Shown here piece by piece: positions 1-12,704 of a stretch of 64,000 bases of DNA (position 1 is its first letter; every line of letters begins with the position of its first letter). The notes below the pieces were generated by a model. The model had not been told where the DNA came from, ran no database searches, and worked only from the letters and a program-made list of their open reading frames with translations. The position numbers were made by a program, and so were the translations under genes. The stretch comes from Climacium dendroides (lineage: Eukaryota; Streptophyta; Bryopsida; Hypnales; Climaciaceae), in contig OX467082.1 in assembly GCA_950106755.1 (NCBI GenBank), forward strand, positions 10,044,001 through 10,108,000. Direction: 5' to 3'.

Positions 1-675
1 TGGCTATTAGTATAAGGAAGTGGATATTAGGATCAAAATAGAGTGTGAGATAAGACAAAATTTTATCAAAATCATACTACTAAAATCACAAGGCCTTCCA
101 TAATATCTCATTGTTACACTGTGTGACATTATAAAGTTTCAACGGCCATTTGACCACTATAATATTACACAGTGTAAAAATGTGATATTACAAAGGTAAA
201 GTGATATTACAGAGGTAAATATGGAGGTTTCATATTTCTTGGCTTCACACTTCATTTTACTTTCACAATTCTATGATTTTTTTTCTTACTAATAAATGAT
301 TTCAAGCTTTGTTAAATTAAAACAATTTTGGATTCTACAACAAAGTATTTAGAAAGTCTTTGCAATTTGACAAATTTGCATTTCAATTCTTCAATTTTGG
401 TCACTATTGTTTGTAAGTGAAAAAATTTATCAAGTGGTGGTGTCCTTGCAATGTTTTCATGTTTGCAAAGATTTTAAAAAAAAACTGATATTAAAATTTT
501 CTTTAATTACTTTCTATTGCACAATATATGTATATCCAAAAATATTGTATGAGAATGTCAATATTTTCATTTAAAGATTATACATACTTTATTAATCTTC
601 ATTCTATCACATGACAAATTGATGAAAGTAATATAGTTAATGCATAGCAAAGCAAGCGCCAACTACTAGTATTAA
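1..675 (+). repeat. Diverged copy of the inverted-repeat element family seen at 29-30.6 kb
   Basis: The 5' part carries several GTGATATTA or TAATATCAC-like words, and the order of words (ATTACAGAGG, then a TTGGCTTCACACTTC-like segment) matches the elements at 28991-29764 and 29823-30613. It ends near 640-671 with a GCATAGCAAAGCAAGCGCC-type terminus and CTAGTA. The left end probably lies outside the window. No coding potential is seen. The class is inferred from structure only. Confidence 0.5.
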
Positions 676-3600
676 ATAAAATAGAGGTTCTATTTAAAAG
701 AATTAATAGCAATTTCCTATGATAAACCCTTCAAAAAAGTGGAAGACTTGACACTTTAAGATTTTGATCGATGACTAATGGTAGTGTAGTCTATATGTGT
801 TGGATAGCAAAGTGTTTTGGCAATTACAAAGGATGTTGAAGACAAGTCCATACAATTTATTTGGTGTATTCCATTGTTTTATTCTACTTGTTTTGGCATG
901 AAGATGTTGTAATTGGTCCAAATTTAAATTCTTTAAATATAAATAGCAAAATTGACACTAGATGCAACGCCTTGAATTCATTTTGTTTTGTAATTGCTTT
1001 AGAATTAGAAATTGGAGATGTCTGAGTTTTGAAGTAAATTATTGTGAATCAATGATTAATGCTAAAATTTAGTTTAAAGATAGCATACAAAAAAAATTTA
1101 GAAAAAAAAATTATAATGAAAACAAGGGGGGCATTTATTAGGTCCTTTATAGAATTATATAATAATAAGAAGTTAGAGATTTATGATTTCATAAAGAATA
1201 TTGCCTTCAAAAATGCATGATTAACACTCCTACTTCCATGTGGAGTGTCCCTTCCTTGGATGTTACCTTCAAGTGCCCAAGTAGCTCATATATCTCTTCA
1301 TCTTTTGCATTTTTTTCTATGTACTCTACAACAACTTTCTAACATGGTCATGGATAAACCTCCATAACTTCTATACACATTTGCATTTTCAAAATCGGAA
1401 TTTTACAAATAATACTCTACCAAAACAATTAGAAACCTCCTTTTCCAATTAGAATCCAAATTCTTCGTGATTGTTTACTTATTTATATATTACGCAGTTT
1501 TAGAATTACTTTGAGGTCCCTTAGAATCTAAAAGATTAATCATGTAACAACAAAAGTGTTCAAAGAATGAATTTAGGGTTCTCAAACAAACAAAGAATGC
1601 ACCTATTTATCTAATAATTAGATCATTTTTTAGCAATCTACTTTGGAGACAAGTCTTGTCTATTTATGGTTAACATTGCAAGGATAATGAGGACCATTTG
1701 GATCCTTTTTGATAGATGTAAACAATCAAATAGATAGAAAAAAGAGTTTTTCCATCCATTTTTTGTGTGTTCAATTTAATTCATAGTATATTCATATCCT
1801 TGATCTAAAACCAAGTCTTAATAATTATTTTATGATTTTTTATAGAGTATTATTTCAAAGACATAATAACTATATAGTGTATTTTAGCACTGTTTTTTTT
1901 CAAAGATTTGATTTAGTAATTCATTTTTTGGAAGGAGCAAAACTGATAACATGAAGCTTTTGAAGTCCAATTTCTACTATGCCAAAAATCTTTAAAAAAG
2001 AACCAAGAGAGCTACATATAAAGCATAGTTTTTTGCAACAATGCTAGTGCATGAATACAAAGACTTGAGCCTATGAGCTTTGAACCTTGTTGTAGATATG
2101 TACCTACAATTATTTGAAGGTATTTATATATACATATCTATAAATAGATACGATATAGCATAAAAAGAATTTATAATATAGGTATCTATAATAAAGACAC
2201 TTATAACCACGAAAGGTGTCTATAACATAGACTCTTAGGCTCATAGGCTTATAGATTCTATACTCACATTCTAACACTCTTTATAGTATTTGTTCTAATT
2301 TAAACACTATTTGTGATTTAAAAAAATAATAGAGATGTTAAGCTATTTGTGAATAATAGGATATAATGTTAAAAAAATATATCAAATATAAGCTTCTCAT
2401 GCATAATATGCCCTCTATTACTTTGAAATGGACATTTTATTCCTAGAGTGTATTCTCTAATTTTGACTTTTTCCTTAATTGATTTTTGCTAAAGTATATA
2501 AGAAGATACCTTCTTTATACTGTTTTACTTTCAAACTTTTTCATAATGTATATCATTAAGTTCATCATTGATATAAAATACTCTCTTGATTTTATCTCTA
2601 CATCTAAAAGATTTTTCTGCTTTCAAAAAGAGGTAAAGGGTAGTTCACATGTCCTTTACATATGTAAAAATACATCTCTAAAGTTTCAAAATTAAAAAAT
2701 ATTGATGACTAGATTACTATACACTATGCTATGCACCCAAAAGATGTATTCACTTCTTGTTCCAACAATTCTTCCCTCATTTCTAGTGGAAAAACTATAG
2801 CCATTGATCTTCTTATCCAAAAAATGCCCTTACTTCACTACCATCAAACAAATGATGATTGAGATGAAAAAAAAGATAGCCATTGATTGGTTGTCAAAAT
2901 AGTTAGGGTTTGGCATTCTAGGATATGAAATATGGATACATAATAGGGAATAGGAAATACATATAAATTATATAATATATACAAAATATATGTAATACAC
3001 ACATATTCACACAAATTCATATAAATATATACAAAATACATATGGCAATCGATATCCTATACTGATTGCAATTCAAAAAGGTTTCAAAAAAAATTCAAAT
3101 ATGGAATTGGGGCGAATATTCACAAGTAGAATTCATGAATTCATTTTACAATTATTTATCACAAAGTGCTCAAATTTTACAACTAGTAGAAAAATTACAT
3201 GTGTACCCCTTTTGGAATTTTCGTAAAAGCTTAACAACCAATGGGAGAATAACACATGTAGCTCTTTTATTTTTCATATGTGAATTGGAGGAAAAGCAAC
3301 AAGTTTGCCACTTATTAGTATATAAGTATTTGAACCAAAGTAAAAGAAAAAACTTTCCAATAAAGATAGATGGTTTGAAAATAATATAGTGTTAAATTTG
3401 GCATGTAAAAAATTTCAACAAAGTTCACACTTAAATTGGTACCTTTGATTGTAATTTTATCCCTAAGGTAAAATTTTCAGATTTGGTATTTGTGAATCAA
3501 TAGGTAAATTCTTCATATGTACAATAATCTTGAAAGTCATCCATTGCACTCTATTTGGCCTCAACTTCTTTCTATGGCTAATCCTTTAAAGACTAAGGAT

Positions 3601-4250
3601 AGTTCAAATTTCTAAAAACAATAGTTGTAAAATATGATCCACAAATCATATCTATATGATTAGATCAACTAGTATGCAAGCCAATATTCTTCAATAAAAT
3701 TGGAAGCCAAAAATTGAATATTCCTTCTAAAATCAATTGTAGATTGAATATTTGTGATTTTCAAAAGAATTTTTTTCGTATTATGTTCAATTCCAATTAT
3801 AGTGATTTTTGAAAAACCACATTTTATTTTATTTATTCAAGTCACTTTTGATTGTTTCAAAAAAATATTTTTTAAATTAAAAAAGTTAATTTTTAAAGTT
3901 AGACCTCTTGGTACCCCTTGAATTATAGAACATTTTCAAATCAAAGTCTTCAAATTCTACACTATACAAATGTTACAAAACTAACACTATAATCTTAAAA
4001 AAAAATCAATGGATGAAAAAGGGCTTTTCTTTGTGTGCTTCAAATGTGTTTGCTTCCATTGTTTAGAATTTAAACATCGCATTCTTCAATGCTTAAGGGT
4101 CTATTGTTTGTTTGATAGAAACTTGTGCTATTGTATAATGTTGCCAAAAAAAACATATCTATGATTATGTTTATTCTCTACAATCCATTCTCTATTAACA
4201 AAAATAGATTAATCCTTAAACGTCATTTGGTGTCCGATGGATGGCAGGGA
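676..4250. other. AT-rich intergenic spacer
   Basis: No gene can be supported. The open frames here are short and of AT-rich composition. A 107-codon frame at 3066-3389 (+) matches no family I recognise and lacks GC or codon signals of a gene. AT-rich simple sequence lies around 2940-3050. Confidence 0.6.
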
Positions 4251-4253
4251 ATC

Positions 4254-4400
4254 CTTCTAGTAGGAGAGAAGTGCAACTATTCATCCTTGGAATTTTGTTG
4301 TGAAAAGCAGTTTTCTACAATAGTTTGACTTCCAATGAGTGCTTTTGCAATTTTGTAAGCAAATGATTCACATGGTAACCAAAGAGATGATTTCCATAGT
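4254..4400 (+). repeat. Dispersed repeat, copy 1 (others near 24.2 and 36.2 kb)
   Basis: The words GAAGTGCAACTATTCAT, TTCTACAATAGTTTG, CCAATGAGTGCTTTTG and TTCACATGGTA recur in the same order at 24219-24350. The AATGAGTGCTTTTG and CATATGGTACC part recurs again at 36205-36290. It is non-coding and has no clear termini. It is probably a fragment of an old transposon. Confidence 0.55.
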
Positions 4401-4474
4401 CACCCATTGTCCTTTTAAGGGTTCAACACTATAAAATCTAGAATGAAGTATAGTAACTTGCCAATCACCACACA

Positions 4475-4518
4475 AACATGCAAATCCTTCTCTACATAAA
4501 TGTGGAGATTTGCATGTT
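4475..4518. repeat. Small perfect inverted repeat (12-bp stem)
   Basis: AACATGCAAATC at 4475-4486 is the exact reverse complement of GATTTGCATGTT at 4507-4518, with a 20-nt loop. It could be a small hairpin or the tip of a MITE. Function unknown. Confidence 0.5.
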
Positions 4519-5119
4519 TTAAAACTTGGCATGACTATTAAATGTCATGTCAAGATTCACCTTTGAAAGCAAAAAGTAAAAAAGATTTCTTCCTACAAAT
4601 TTTATTGCAATTCAAAGGGGATGCACCTCAAATCTAATCAAAAATTCCTTGCAACCCATCACTGTACAATGTATGGTCATTGAGCAGTGACACAAAATTT
4701 TGTTTCCATCGCAATTGAATTGGTAGTTGAATACTGCACTTACTTGGCAACAGTTGTTTGTTCAGTTTTTGGATGTGTGCAGTGAATGGCAGGTTTACTC
4801 TACGTTTGGCCTCTTCAGTTTGCCACTTTGAAACCACTGTTCATGAGCATTAGTTGTGCTACACAGTATGGTTCTGCCCTCTCACTTGCATGCTTTGTGA
4901 AAAATGGCGTTAACTTAGCTCAATGAGCACCTGCATCAGAGTATGCATCTGAATATGCTTAGTATTCTTTAACTCTCAGGTCACCAACAGTGATCCCCAA
5001 ATTGGCCAAAAAAGTCCTTGCATTAGTACATTGTAAAAAAGGGTCTTTAATAGACACATGTCAGTCAAAACTGTAACAAACAATAGAATTTGATAGCCAA
5101 TTTGCAACCTCTTCACCAT

Positions 5120-5260
5120 TGGAATTAATATCTATTTAGTTAGTTATGTGTTATAGTTTTCCCAGTAATCCTTCACAACTTCCAAAATCCTTTCTTTTCT
5201 ATTTTTTTTTCTATTACTCACTCTCAAGGTAGCCACAGTTGATGCTTGTTTGTCTTGAAG
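5120..5260 (+). repeat. Dispersed repeat, inverted relative to the 36.1 kb copy
   Basis: The segment with ACTCACTCTCAAGGTAGCC and the preceding CCTTTCTTTTCTATT stretch is the reverse complement of sequence at about 36080-36200. The 36.1 kb copy adjoins another repeat that is also shared with the 4.3 kb region, which suggests one composite mobile element broken into pieces. Confidence 0.5.
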
Positions 5261-5440
5261 GTAGCATATTGCACTAAATTCCATAAATTAGTTCTGGGAT
5301 CACTGGTCACCAAGCAACTTTCCTCAGATATAGGCATTATCTATTAAGACCCCCTGTGCACATTGTACTACTTCATAATTAGCTGCAAAGGGTGCAGGAC
5401 TGCAGGATTAAAAGAATGACAAACTCGTTTTGTTTGTGTC

Positions 5441-5477
5441 AAAATAAAATAAAAAATAAAAAATAAAAAATAAAAAT
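5441..5477. repeat. A-rich microsatellite, (AAAAAT)n-like
   Basis: Imperfect tandem copies of AAAAT and AAAAAAT are visible directly. It may be the poly-A tail of an old retroelement, but no element body is recognisable beside it. Confidence 0.75.
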
Positions 5478-5479
5478 TG

Positions 5480-8400
5480 ACAGCACGCACTGTATGACCA
5501 GTATCTTGAAGATTCTACCGACATTTTAATTATGCACAATCTGAGAATTGGGGGTACAAGGGAACAGTATAACTAACAATAAATCACTTTGACACAAAAG
5601 TTTGCAGGACGATTAGAATGGCCTATGGTTTAGTTGACTAATTAATTTATTTCCAATGGCCGGATTCGCTATCATTATCATCACGAGCTGTTTGTTGACA
5701 ACTTCATGATCCAGTGGAGCTTCCTGCTGGAGCTTACAAGAAAAATCAAGGTGTGGTTTCGGATGAAAATCCAGGGGAGGAGGGACGGAAAGTAAAGGAA
5801 ATATCACTTTACAACGTGAACCCGAGAGGGGGTAAGAGCTATGTGGCAACTCGGAAGACATAAGTTAATCCATCGTAAAAATGCGTGGTTTCCTGACATA
5901 GCTGCTGCCTCATGCAAGCACATGACTGAGCTGGTCTCCGCTAATACCACCTGGGCTGATCTTTGTATTATTGCTTTTACCTGGTCGTTATTCCGTTGCC
6001 GACTTGAACCTCTTCCTTTCGACTCTAGGCCTGTGAAACTGACGCTTCCTGGAAACGTCATTTTTAAGCAGAGCTAGACCTCAACATCTACATCGTGTCT
6101 GACGTTCTGAGCAATCCAGAAGAACATGCAACATTGATCACTGTACCCCAGTCTTTCACCAAATATTAATAAAGCCATGTACCATGTCTCAAGTAATTCA
6201 GCACTTCAAGTGGATGGGAAAGGACATGAGTTGCCTTAACTTCAGGGATGTCGCAGACAGATATTTGCTTGAAGGTGACTAAGTTCTTCTCATAAGGACG
6301 ACGAGACATGTGCATCTCCTTTAAACAAACGCAACCTGCACACTCTAGTACATGGTCACATCTGAATTGGGACTGCATCTCGAATACATGAACTCGAGAA
6401 GAAAAATCCCGTAGCTGACATCACTGCTTCAATTTCTTCATTGCTTCCTTGACACCACATTCTAGACAAGACAACTCAGTCAGGGCTTGAAGACTTCTCA
6501 GACTATGATCAACTTAGGTCGAAGGGTACTGTAGCCCAGGGTGTGTTCAGTGAGCTGGGATACAGCTTGAAGACCCATCTCGTCTTCAACCTTCTTGGCT
6601 GCAAGTTACGTTTCATGGCAGGTGATGTGAACGTGGTTTAATCAGCTGCAACTAGGCAGCTATAATTCTTACCAACAAGTCCCATCAGGCCGTAAGAATG
6701 TTTATTGCTTTGCCATAGTATTTGCTTTCTATCCAGGAATTAGCTACGTAAGCCTGCAGTGAAAAATGGCTACGTAACGCATTTCATGCTATCCAGGAAT
6801 GTCAAAGCGCTCTATTAACTGCTGCAACAGTAAAGGTTGAAGGTACTGGGGGGTATGCATGTAGCTGACTGAGCTATCCAAAGTCTAAGCTAATTGAGGG
6901 TGAGTCGGACCAACCACATTAGCGGGTTCCCATAGAAAATCAAAAGCTTCGTCTAGTGTACAAGTCAATCTTGAAATTTGTATCTGTAGGTAAAATAAAA
7001 TTCACTTCAGAACATGGAATAAGAAACGAACCGTCTGTATCGTGGCCATATGAGGTGTAAGTGAGTTCGTGATACTGCCTGGAGCCATCCTGATTCCTGA
7101 CATGGTGCACGATAGTCATGTCCGTCCTTGCAACAGCCCAGTGGCTTGGACAATATTGTCTTTTGGTCTCCTGTGCAGAAAAAAAGATGCCAGATTTGGG
7201 CGGTGATGTAAGTTATACTGAAGCCTTCTATTGACTTGACCAATGCATAAATTATATTTGGGTTGAACTCTACACTTCCAAGAGAACTCTTGATTTCCCT
7301 TTGCGCCTCCAATGGGGTGGTTTAGGGTCGGTCTGATTTGAGTGAAGGGGATTTTAATTTCAATTTGTGCAACCCCACAGCCCATCATCTTAAACGATCG
7401 CCTCGGCAACAGAACTTCTTGAAACCAGAATGGAGGGATTTTGCCGATATTCATCTATGTCTGGCAATGCTTGAAGAATCAAAGAGCTGTGATATGATAA
7501 ACTGTAAGCCGCAATGTGACCTTTGGAAACCTGACTAGGGACACCATGTCTGACTGACATTTCTTTGAGAACCGTGTGTCCCTGCTCAAGTGATCTACAT
7601 AAAGACATTGCGTCAGCCAGTTTCCTGGACATCTGGTCGTGAATACAAGAAGAGAGAGATTTAGTCTCCAGTAAAGCTCCCCATCGTGGCCAATGCTTGA
7701 ACTCCATGTGTCTGGCCAACAGAGTCACCAAGTGAACTGCCCCAAGTGAACATCTCTCGCTTCTTGTCATTAAGAAAGTAGCACCTCGTGTCAGCCCATC
7801 AGTCAGCCTGAACTGCAGTATGACTGCTCCTGCAGACCAATAAACTCAACTGTTGTACTGGATTTACTCAGGAGCCGTGAACACCATTCAAGTTTGCACG
7901 TTCTCACAGGCTGCAAGACAGAGACATCACGTATTAATCCTTGAGAAGCTGAGATCTAGCAGCTCCCCGTTACAATCAGCACGATAAGCGTGTGCAAATT
8001 ACCACCAGAAATAATTATGAGCTTTACTCCGATCCAGTAGTAGAAATTAATATTCAAGCACATCGAAGGAGAAAAGTACGTGACAGGGGGAGACGAGTGA
8101 AAAAAGGGTTGTTGCAGCCATGGCAGAAGACGACCATGTGCAGACACGGAACTCTCTGCCGTAGCCAGCATGTAGCTGGTCAACCATTCATGATGGTCCG
8201 TACTCCCTACATTAAGCCTATCCAATACTGGCGATCCTTCATAACATCCACAATCGCACGAAGCTGGCCAACTTGCAAGCTCTCTTGCACCCTCCTTGCA
8301 CTTCCTGTCACCGCTAAGAATGACCTTAGAAGCTATAGACAGAAGCGGGTGATTAGTTTATGACCTGTTTGCATTCGCCACCAGATCACCTCCATGCGGG

Positions 8401-9075
8401 GCTGTATCCGAAGTTTACCTTGACTTCACGCATCACCTGCAGTAGAATATCAAAACATTTCCGTTGTGCACCCTGCTTGAGAATTCTCTACCGTCTGTTT
8501 GAATAAAGTGAGTTCTTGCCATGCGGCAATCTCTGAAGCGAGTTCGTGCTGAGTGAAAGCCACCTTCCTGACTCAACCAGTTCCTTCAATTACCTCTACC
8601 CATCTGACATACATGTATGTCTGTCAGGTAGCTTTTTGTAAAGAGGCTCTTCAGAATTTGCACCGTCATCTCCTGAGTTCTAACGCTGCTTTAGGGCGTA
8701 GTACTACTGTACATCAAGATTGTTTGAAACAAGTCTCTGCTTCGACTTCTAAAGTAGAGTCATTGATTAACATTCGATATGTGATCGAATTTTCAAAAGA
8801 GCATTCTATCGGAATTTCAAATCACCAACGGCCCAACATGCCCTATAGGAAGCTGCCTCTCAACGTTTCAGAGCGAACTTGTAGCTCCAGTACCAGATCA
8901 AGCGCCCTCGCCAGATAGGCTACTCTCTTATGTCGTGGGCAGATTATGATGCAGCATCGGTATGTGCTCCAAACCGCTTGTCCGCCGCCGAATTTTTGTC
9001 ACTGTTGATAATGGTACTGGAGCAGAAGTAAACTAGTTTTACGCACTCGCAACCGTCCCTACTTCTGGAGCAACT
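5480..9075. other. GC-richer unique DNA without an intact gene; upstream region of the zinc-finger gene
   Basis: Base composition rises here relative to both flanks and overlapping frames occur on both strands, none of them conserved over its length. The last few hundred bases presumably contain the promoter and 5' UTR of the zinc-finger gene at 9076, but no unambiguous TATA box can be fixed. A possible PPR remnant on the minus strand is listed separately. Confidence 0.45.
7390..7770 (-). pseudogene. Possible pentatricopeptide-repeat (PPR) gene remnant
   Basis: The minus-strand frame contains a stretch reading MSLCRSLEQGHTVLKEMSVR followed by an IAAYSL motif. This resembles the PLS-type PPR layout (MY.KCGSLE.A..VF.EM..RNVVSWN.MIA.YS). 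The matches to the typical W and N residues are lost and neighbouring frames on the same strand (6166-6378, 7007-7454) look like frameshifted continuation. If real, it is a decayed copy of an organelle RNA-processing protein. The similarity is judged by eye from one short block, so an accidental frame is possible. Confidence 0.3.
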
Positions 9076-9948
9076 ATGCAGCTGCACAATACTGCCGACG
9101 GCCAAGAACACGAGATGAGCGTCGTCTCATATCCAACGTGGTCAGCTTCGGCTGGCCCCGAACACCGTGCCGACCCGTCCGCCGATGTCAAATACAGCCA
9201 CTGGTGGCCTTCGCAAGCCTACCACTGCACATTCTGTCCACGAGTTTTCCGTACAGCTCAAGCTCTAGGAGGTCACATGAACATTCACAGGCGCGAACGG
9301 GCTTTCGCAAACGACACCGGGTCTCATTACCATACTCGCCGGGGGGACAGTCAGGCGTCCAATTCCATACTCTCCAGGTCAAGCAGCCATCCAGCTGCCA
9401 CTCTCGACCAGCTCCGAAGCTCTTTGTCCAGCAGCACTCCACCAGCACCGTGCCCTGGAAGTTGCAAGGAAAATTGCAACGCCAATCGAAGAATTGCCGT
9501 TACTCCCGACTCAGCAACACATCTGGTAACCACAGCGAATTTCTTCACACCTATCCAGGCCGCGGACACGACCTATCATCGCGTTGGCTGGAATGGAGGC
9601 GACGCCGCCAAATTGGAAGAGTCATCCCGCCATAACACCTCCGATCCTTTGTCGTGGTTATTCTCCCAGCTTCCTCCACCAGGTTCCGTCTCTACTCTAC
9701 ATAGACAGCAATCGCAACCGCAGCAGAATCAGCAGCAACAACAATGTCGTGGAGGTAATATCCTGATGCAAAAGAACCTGGCAAAACCTTACCATCGTGC
9801 TGTTGCTGTGCGGCGAAGTGCAGGTCAGCCTTCGCCACCATTTTCTGAGCATATCTTGCAAGCGAGAGAGAGGTTGGAGGCAGGGGGGAGTCGGAGTGGC
9901 GAGCAAGAAGATGGCGATGGAGCATTGGACTTGGAGCTCCGACTTTGA
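9076..9948 (+). CDS. SUPERMAN-like single C2H2 zinc-finger transcriptional repressor
   Basis: Intronless 290-residue protein. One C2H2 finger starts at residue 51: C51-X2-C54, twelve residues, H67-X3-H71, including the plant-specific QALGGH signature and the NIHRR continuation typical of the SUPERMAN/RABBIT EARS/ZFP10-11 family. The C-terminus ends in LDLELRL (residues 284-290), a canonical EAR repression motif that recruits TOPLESS-type corepressors. The middle is Ser/Pro-rich with a Gln-rich run near residues 214-226. Family knowledge places such proteins in the nucleus as repressors controlling floral, leaf or shoot cell proliferation. The start is the first ATG of the frame, 150 nt ahead of the finger, and a single-exon structure is usual for this family. 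The exact orthologue cannot be named from one finger. Alternative frames across the gene are shadows. Confidence 0.93.
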   Translation: MQLHNTADGQEHEMSVVSYPTWSASAGPEHRADPSADVKYSHWWPSQAYHCTFCPRVFRTAQALGGHMNIHRRERAFANDTGSHYHTRRGDSQASNSILSRSSSHPAATLDQLRSSLSSSTPPAPCPGSCKENCNANRRIAVTPDSATHLVTTANFFTPIQAADTTYHRVGWNGGDAAKLEESSRHNTSDPLSWLFSQLPPPGSVSTLHRQQSQPQQNQQQQQCRGGNILMQKNLAKPYHRAVAVRRSAGQPSPPFSEHILQARERLEAGGSRSGEQEDGDGALDLELRL

Positions 9949-10174
9949 ATCAATGCTAGAGACGAAACCCTAATATTTATTTGAATTGCTCATTGTTGCT
10001 CCCGCCTTTTCTAATGTTACCCCGCCATTTCCAAAACATTGTTCAAGAGTTGTATTTGGGCCTTGAGGAGAGCCAAATATAGGAATGTTCTTTTGAATGG
10101 ATGAGGTGGCCTAATCACCTTGGCTTGTTAAAAGGATCCTTTGCTTTAAGCCTGTACTCTTGGGTTTTTAACAG

Positions 10175-10563
10175 TGTTTTGGATTGTCATATGTTCTATT
10201 TCATAAATATTAAGTCAATTATAAGGGATTTTTTATAACATTGTTCACCTGTTGTAGGAATCAGTTGTAGGAAGGTCGTTAAATGGAAGAATGTTTAGGT
10301 TTTGGATTGTCATATGCTCTATTTCATAAATATTAAGTCAGTTATAAGGGATTTTTCATAACATTGTTCACCTGTTGTAGGAATCAATTGTAGGAAGGTC
10401 GTTAAATGGAAGAATATTTAGATATTTAGAAAAGTGCTTTCATCTTGTTGTAGGAACCAGTTGTAGACGAGTGTTTGTTAAATGGAAGAGAATTTAGGTA
10501 TTTAGGAAAGTGCTTTCATCCTGTTGTAGGACCAGTTGTAGGAAGGTCTTTGTTAAATGAAAT
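10175..10563 (+). repeat. Tandem repeat array downstream of the zinc-finger gene
   Basis: Two near-identical 124-bp units begin at 10175 and 10299 (GTTTTGGATTGTCATATG start). They are followed by two shorter units of about 72 bp that share the GTTGTAGGA..CAGTTGTAG core and the TTAAATGGAAGA end. The array begins about 225 bp past the stop codon of the zinc-finger gene, so it may be partly transcribed as 3' UTR. It is non-coding. Confidence 0.8.
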
Positions 10564-10599
10564 ATCTAAGTTTTCTTTCATCCCAAAGATGACGTGGAT

Positions 10600-10780
10600 T
10601 AACTTTCTTGGATTTTTCAAGGGATACCTTCTTGTACTGATTTCCTTGGATTACACAGAGGGATAATCTATTATATTTTTGGATCAAATAGAAGACCTTG
10701 GGTTTCACAAGGGATACCTTCTTGTACTAATTTGTTTGGATTACAAAGAGGAATAACTTATTGTATTCTTGGGTCTGTAG
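10600..10780 (+). repeat. Diverged tandem duplication
   Basis: The phrase CAAGGGATACCTTCTTGTAC followed by a TTGGATTACA-AGAG-ATAA segment occurs twice, starting near 10617 and 10698. It continues the duplicated character of the preceding array. Confidence 0.65.
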
Positions 10781-10799
10781 TAGTATTTTGAAGACCCAT

Positions 10800-12700
10800 G
10801 TTTCTTAGTATAGAATATGATTTCAATTAAATTTGAATGCAATTTGATCATGTGTCCTTCAATTCTGTTAGTAAATTGGCCCCATAACTACTGAGTTTTG
10901 GAGATTTCAATTTAAAATCCACCTAAGTTGTATGTAAAATGGAAGAATAAAAAGATTAAGTTTAGTGCAAATGAAGAGCCAATTGAAGATAGATTTATTG
11001 GTTGAACTACATAGACTTGTATGATGGAACCTAATCAAATTATTAATTAAAAGGATAACTTTCATTAGTTGTTTTGAAAAAACTACCAAATTATCCTTGG
11101 ATGTTATGTTCAATAGAATGTTTTTTGATACAATGGAATTATTTGGTCTATTCATTTTTTGAAAAAAATGATGTGAAAGTTTTGAAAACATTTCCTTTAT
11201 AATTAATCACTTCTCATCAAAAGATAAATTTGATTTTTTTATAAGTGATATTTGGATCATTTTGGAGTGATTTTCAAGCCTAACACAAATTTGGGAAGTA
11301 AAGATGAAATCATTGTTATTACTTCACTAGTTAACCCCTAAAAGACTAAAGAACCCATTTGAATTAGAGTAAGTTCCAATGATTTAGTTTTTTGGAATTT
11401 TACATTAAGTTTTTAGAATAGCTCCTAATCACCATGCTTTATATGAAATGCTTTCTTTCGTAAAATTTTGACAACCTATTTCAAAATTTACAATAGTTTT
11501 TTCAATTTCTATTGCAAATTTGGCAACAAGTTCTTTTTCAAATATTTACTTGGTTGGATATTCTCATTTAACTCCAATTAATAAGGTGAGAGTTATGAAG
11601 ACTTTAGTGATGTAGAGGCAACGAAAGCAAAAATAATGTTGAAGTTGTTTTCAAATAACTCAGTTTAATTTTTAAAACATTGGATATGACTTTTTTATTA
11701 GAGCATTTCACCATTAATATTGATATTTCTCAATTTCAAGTCAAAGCTACAAATAATTCAAGATTTTTCTTTCATCATGTACCTTCTATTTAAATTTTTT
11801 AAAGAACAAGAACAAAAGTTTTCTAGTTAATTTGTTTTCCTATAGTTACTCATTTTTCAACATGTTTTCAATTTCAAAAAGTTCTTGAATACATGAATTG
11901 TTTACTTAAAATATCAAAATTCCAAATTTTGATTTTTAAAAATCTAAAAAAAAATTAATTTTGAAGTTTGGAGATTATAATCTTGCAATTTGTGGGCATT
12001 TTTACTTATATTTTTTAGGAGAACGTATTTGATTAGGTTATTCAATAATTTAATTCATCAAACAATTTTTTTAAAATGAAACTCTTAGCCTTCTTGTACA
12101 AAGAATATTTTTAGTATTTTAGGCTCTCAAAACACTGTAAAAATATAGAATTAGTCTTTTTTAAATGATGATATTTCTTAAACAACTAATGAATGAGATT
12201 ATTTTATTTCTTCATTAATATATAATGTTTGGACAATAAAATGTAAAGATGATGATTAAATTTATTTTTATAAGACATATGAATTGAATTGCAATAAAAT
12301 TTATTGTTGTACAAATTTCTTTTAATATTTTGAGAATTTCCAATTTTTTTGAAAAATAGTCAAATTAATATTATGAAACTAGTTGTAGTAGATTTTATAT
12401 ATAAATATGTTCTACTAATACACATTCCATTGAAGATGATATGAAAAACAATAAGAAGTAGTGTGCCCTAAGCCATTGTCAAGTCAAAAATAATAAATAT
12501 CTAATTTTTATTTCATAAAACTTTGAAATTCAATAATTTTCATACCATAGGTTCAAGCACCACAAAACAAAGCCTCCTATTCAGAGCTTTCCAATTCTAT
12601 TAAGAATATGCGAGGGGGTGCATGGTTTTTGAGATCTCATTGTTATGAGCAAACAAATAGGCACATTCAATGTATACATTCTATGAACTATTATATTTAA
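10800..12700. other. AT-rich intergenic spacer
   Basis: No gene, RNA or clear element is recognised. The frames are short and AT-biased. Confidence 0.6.
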
Positions 12701-12704
12701 TCTG

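Noticed and set aside
3066..3389. A 107-codon open frame as a small gene
   Set aside because: AT-rich composition, no homology recognised, no splice or promoter context; such length is expected occasionally by chance.
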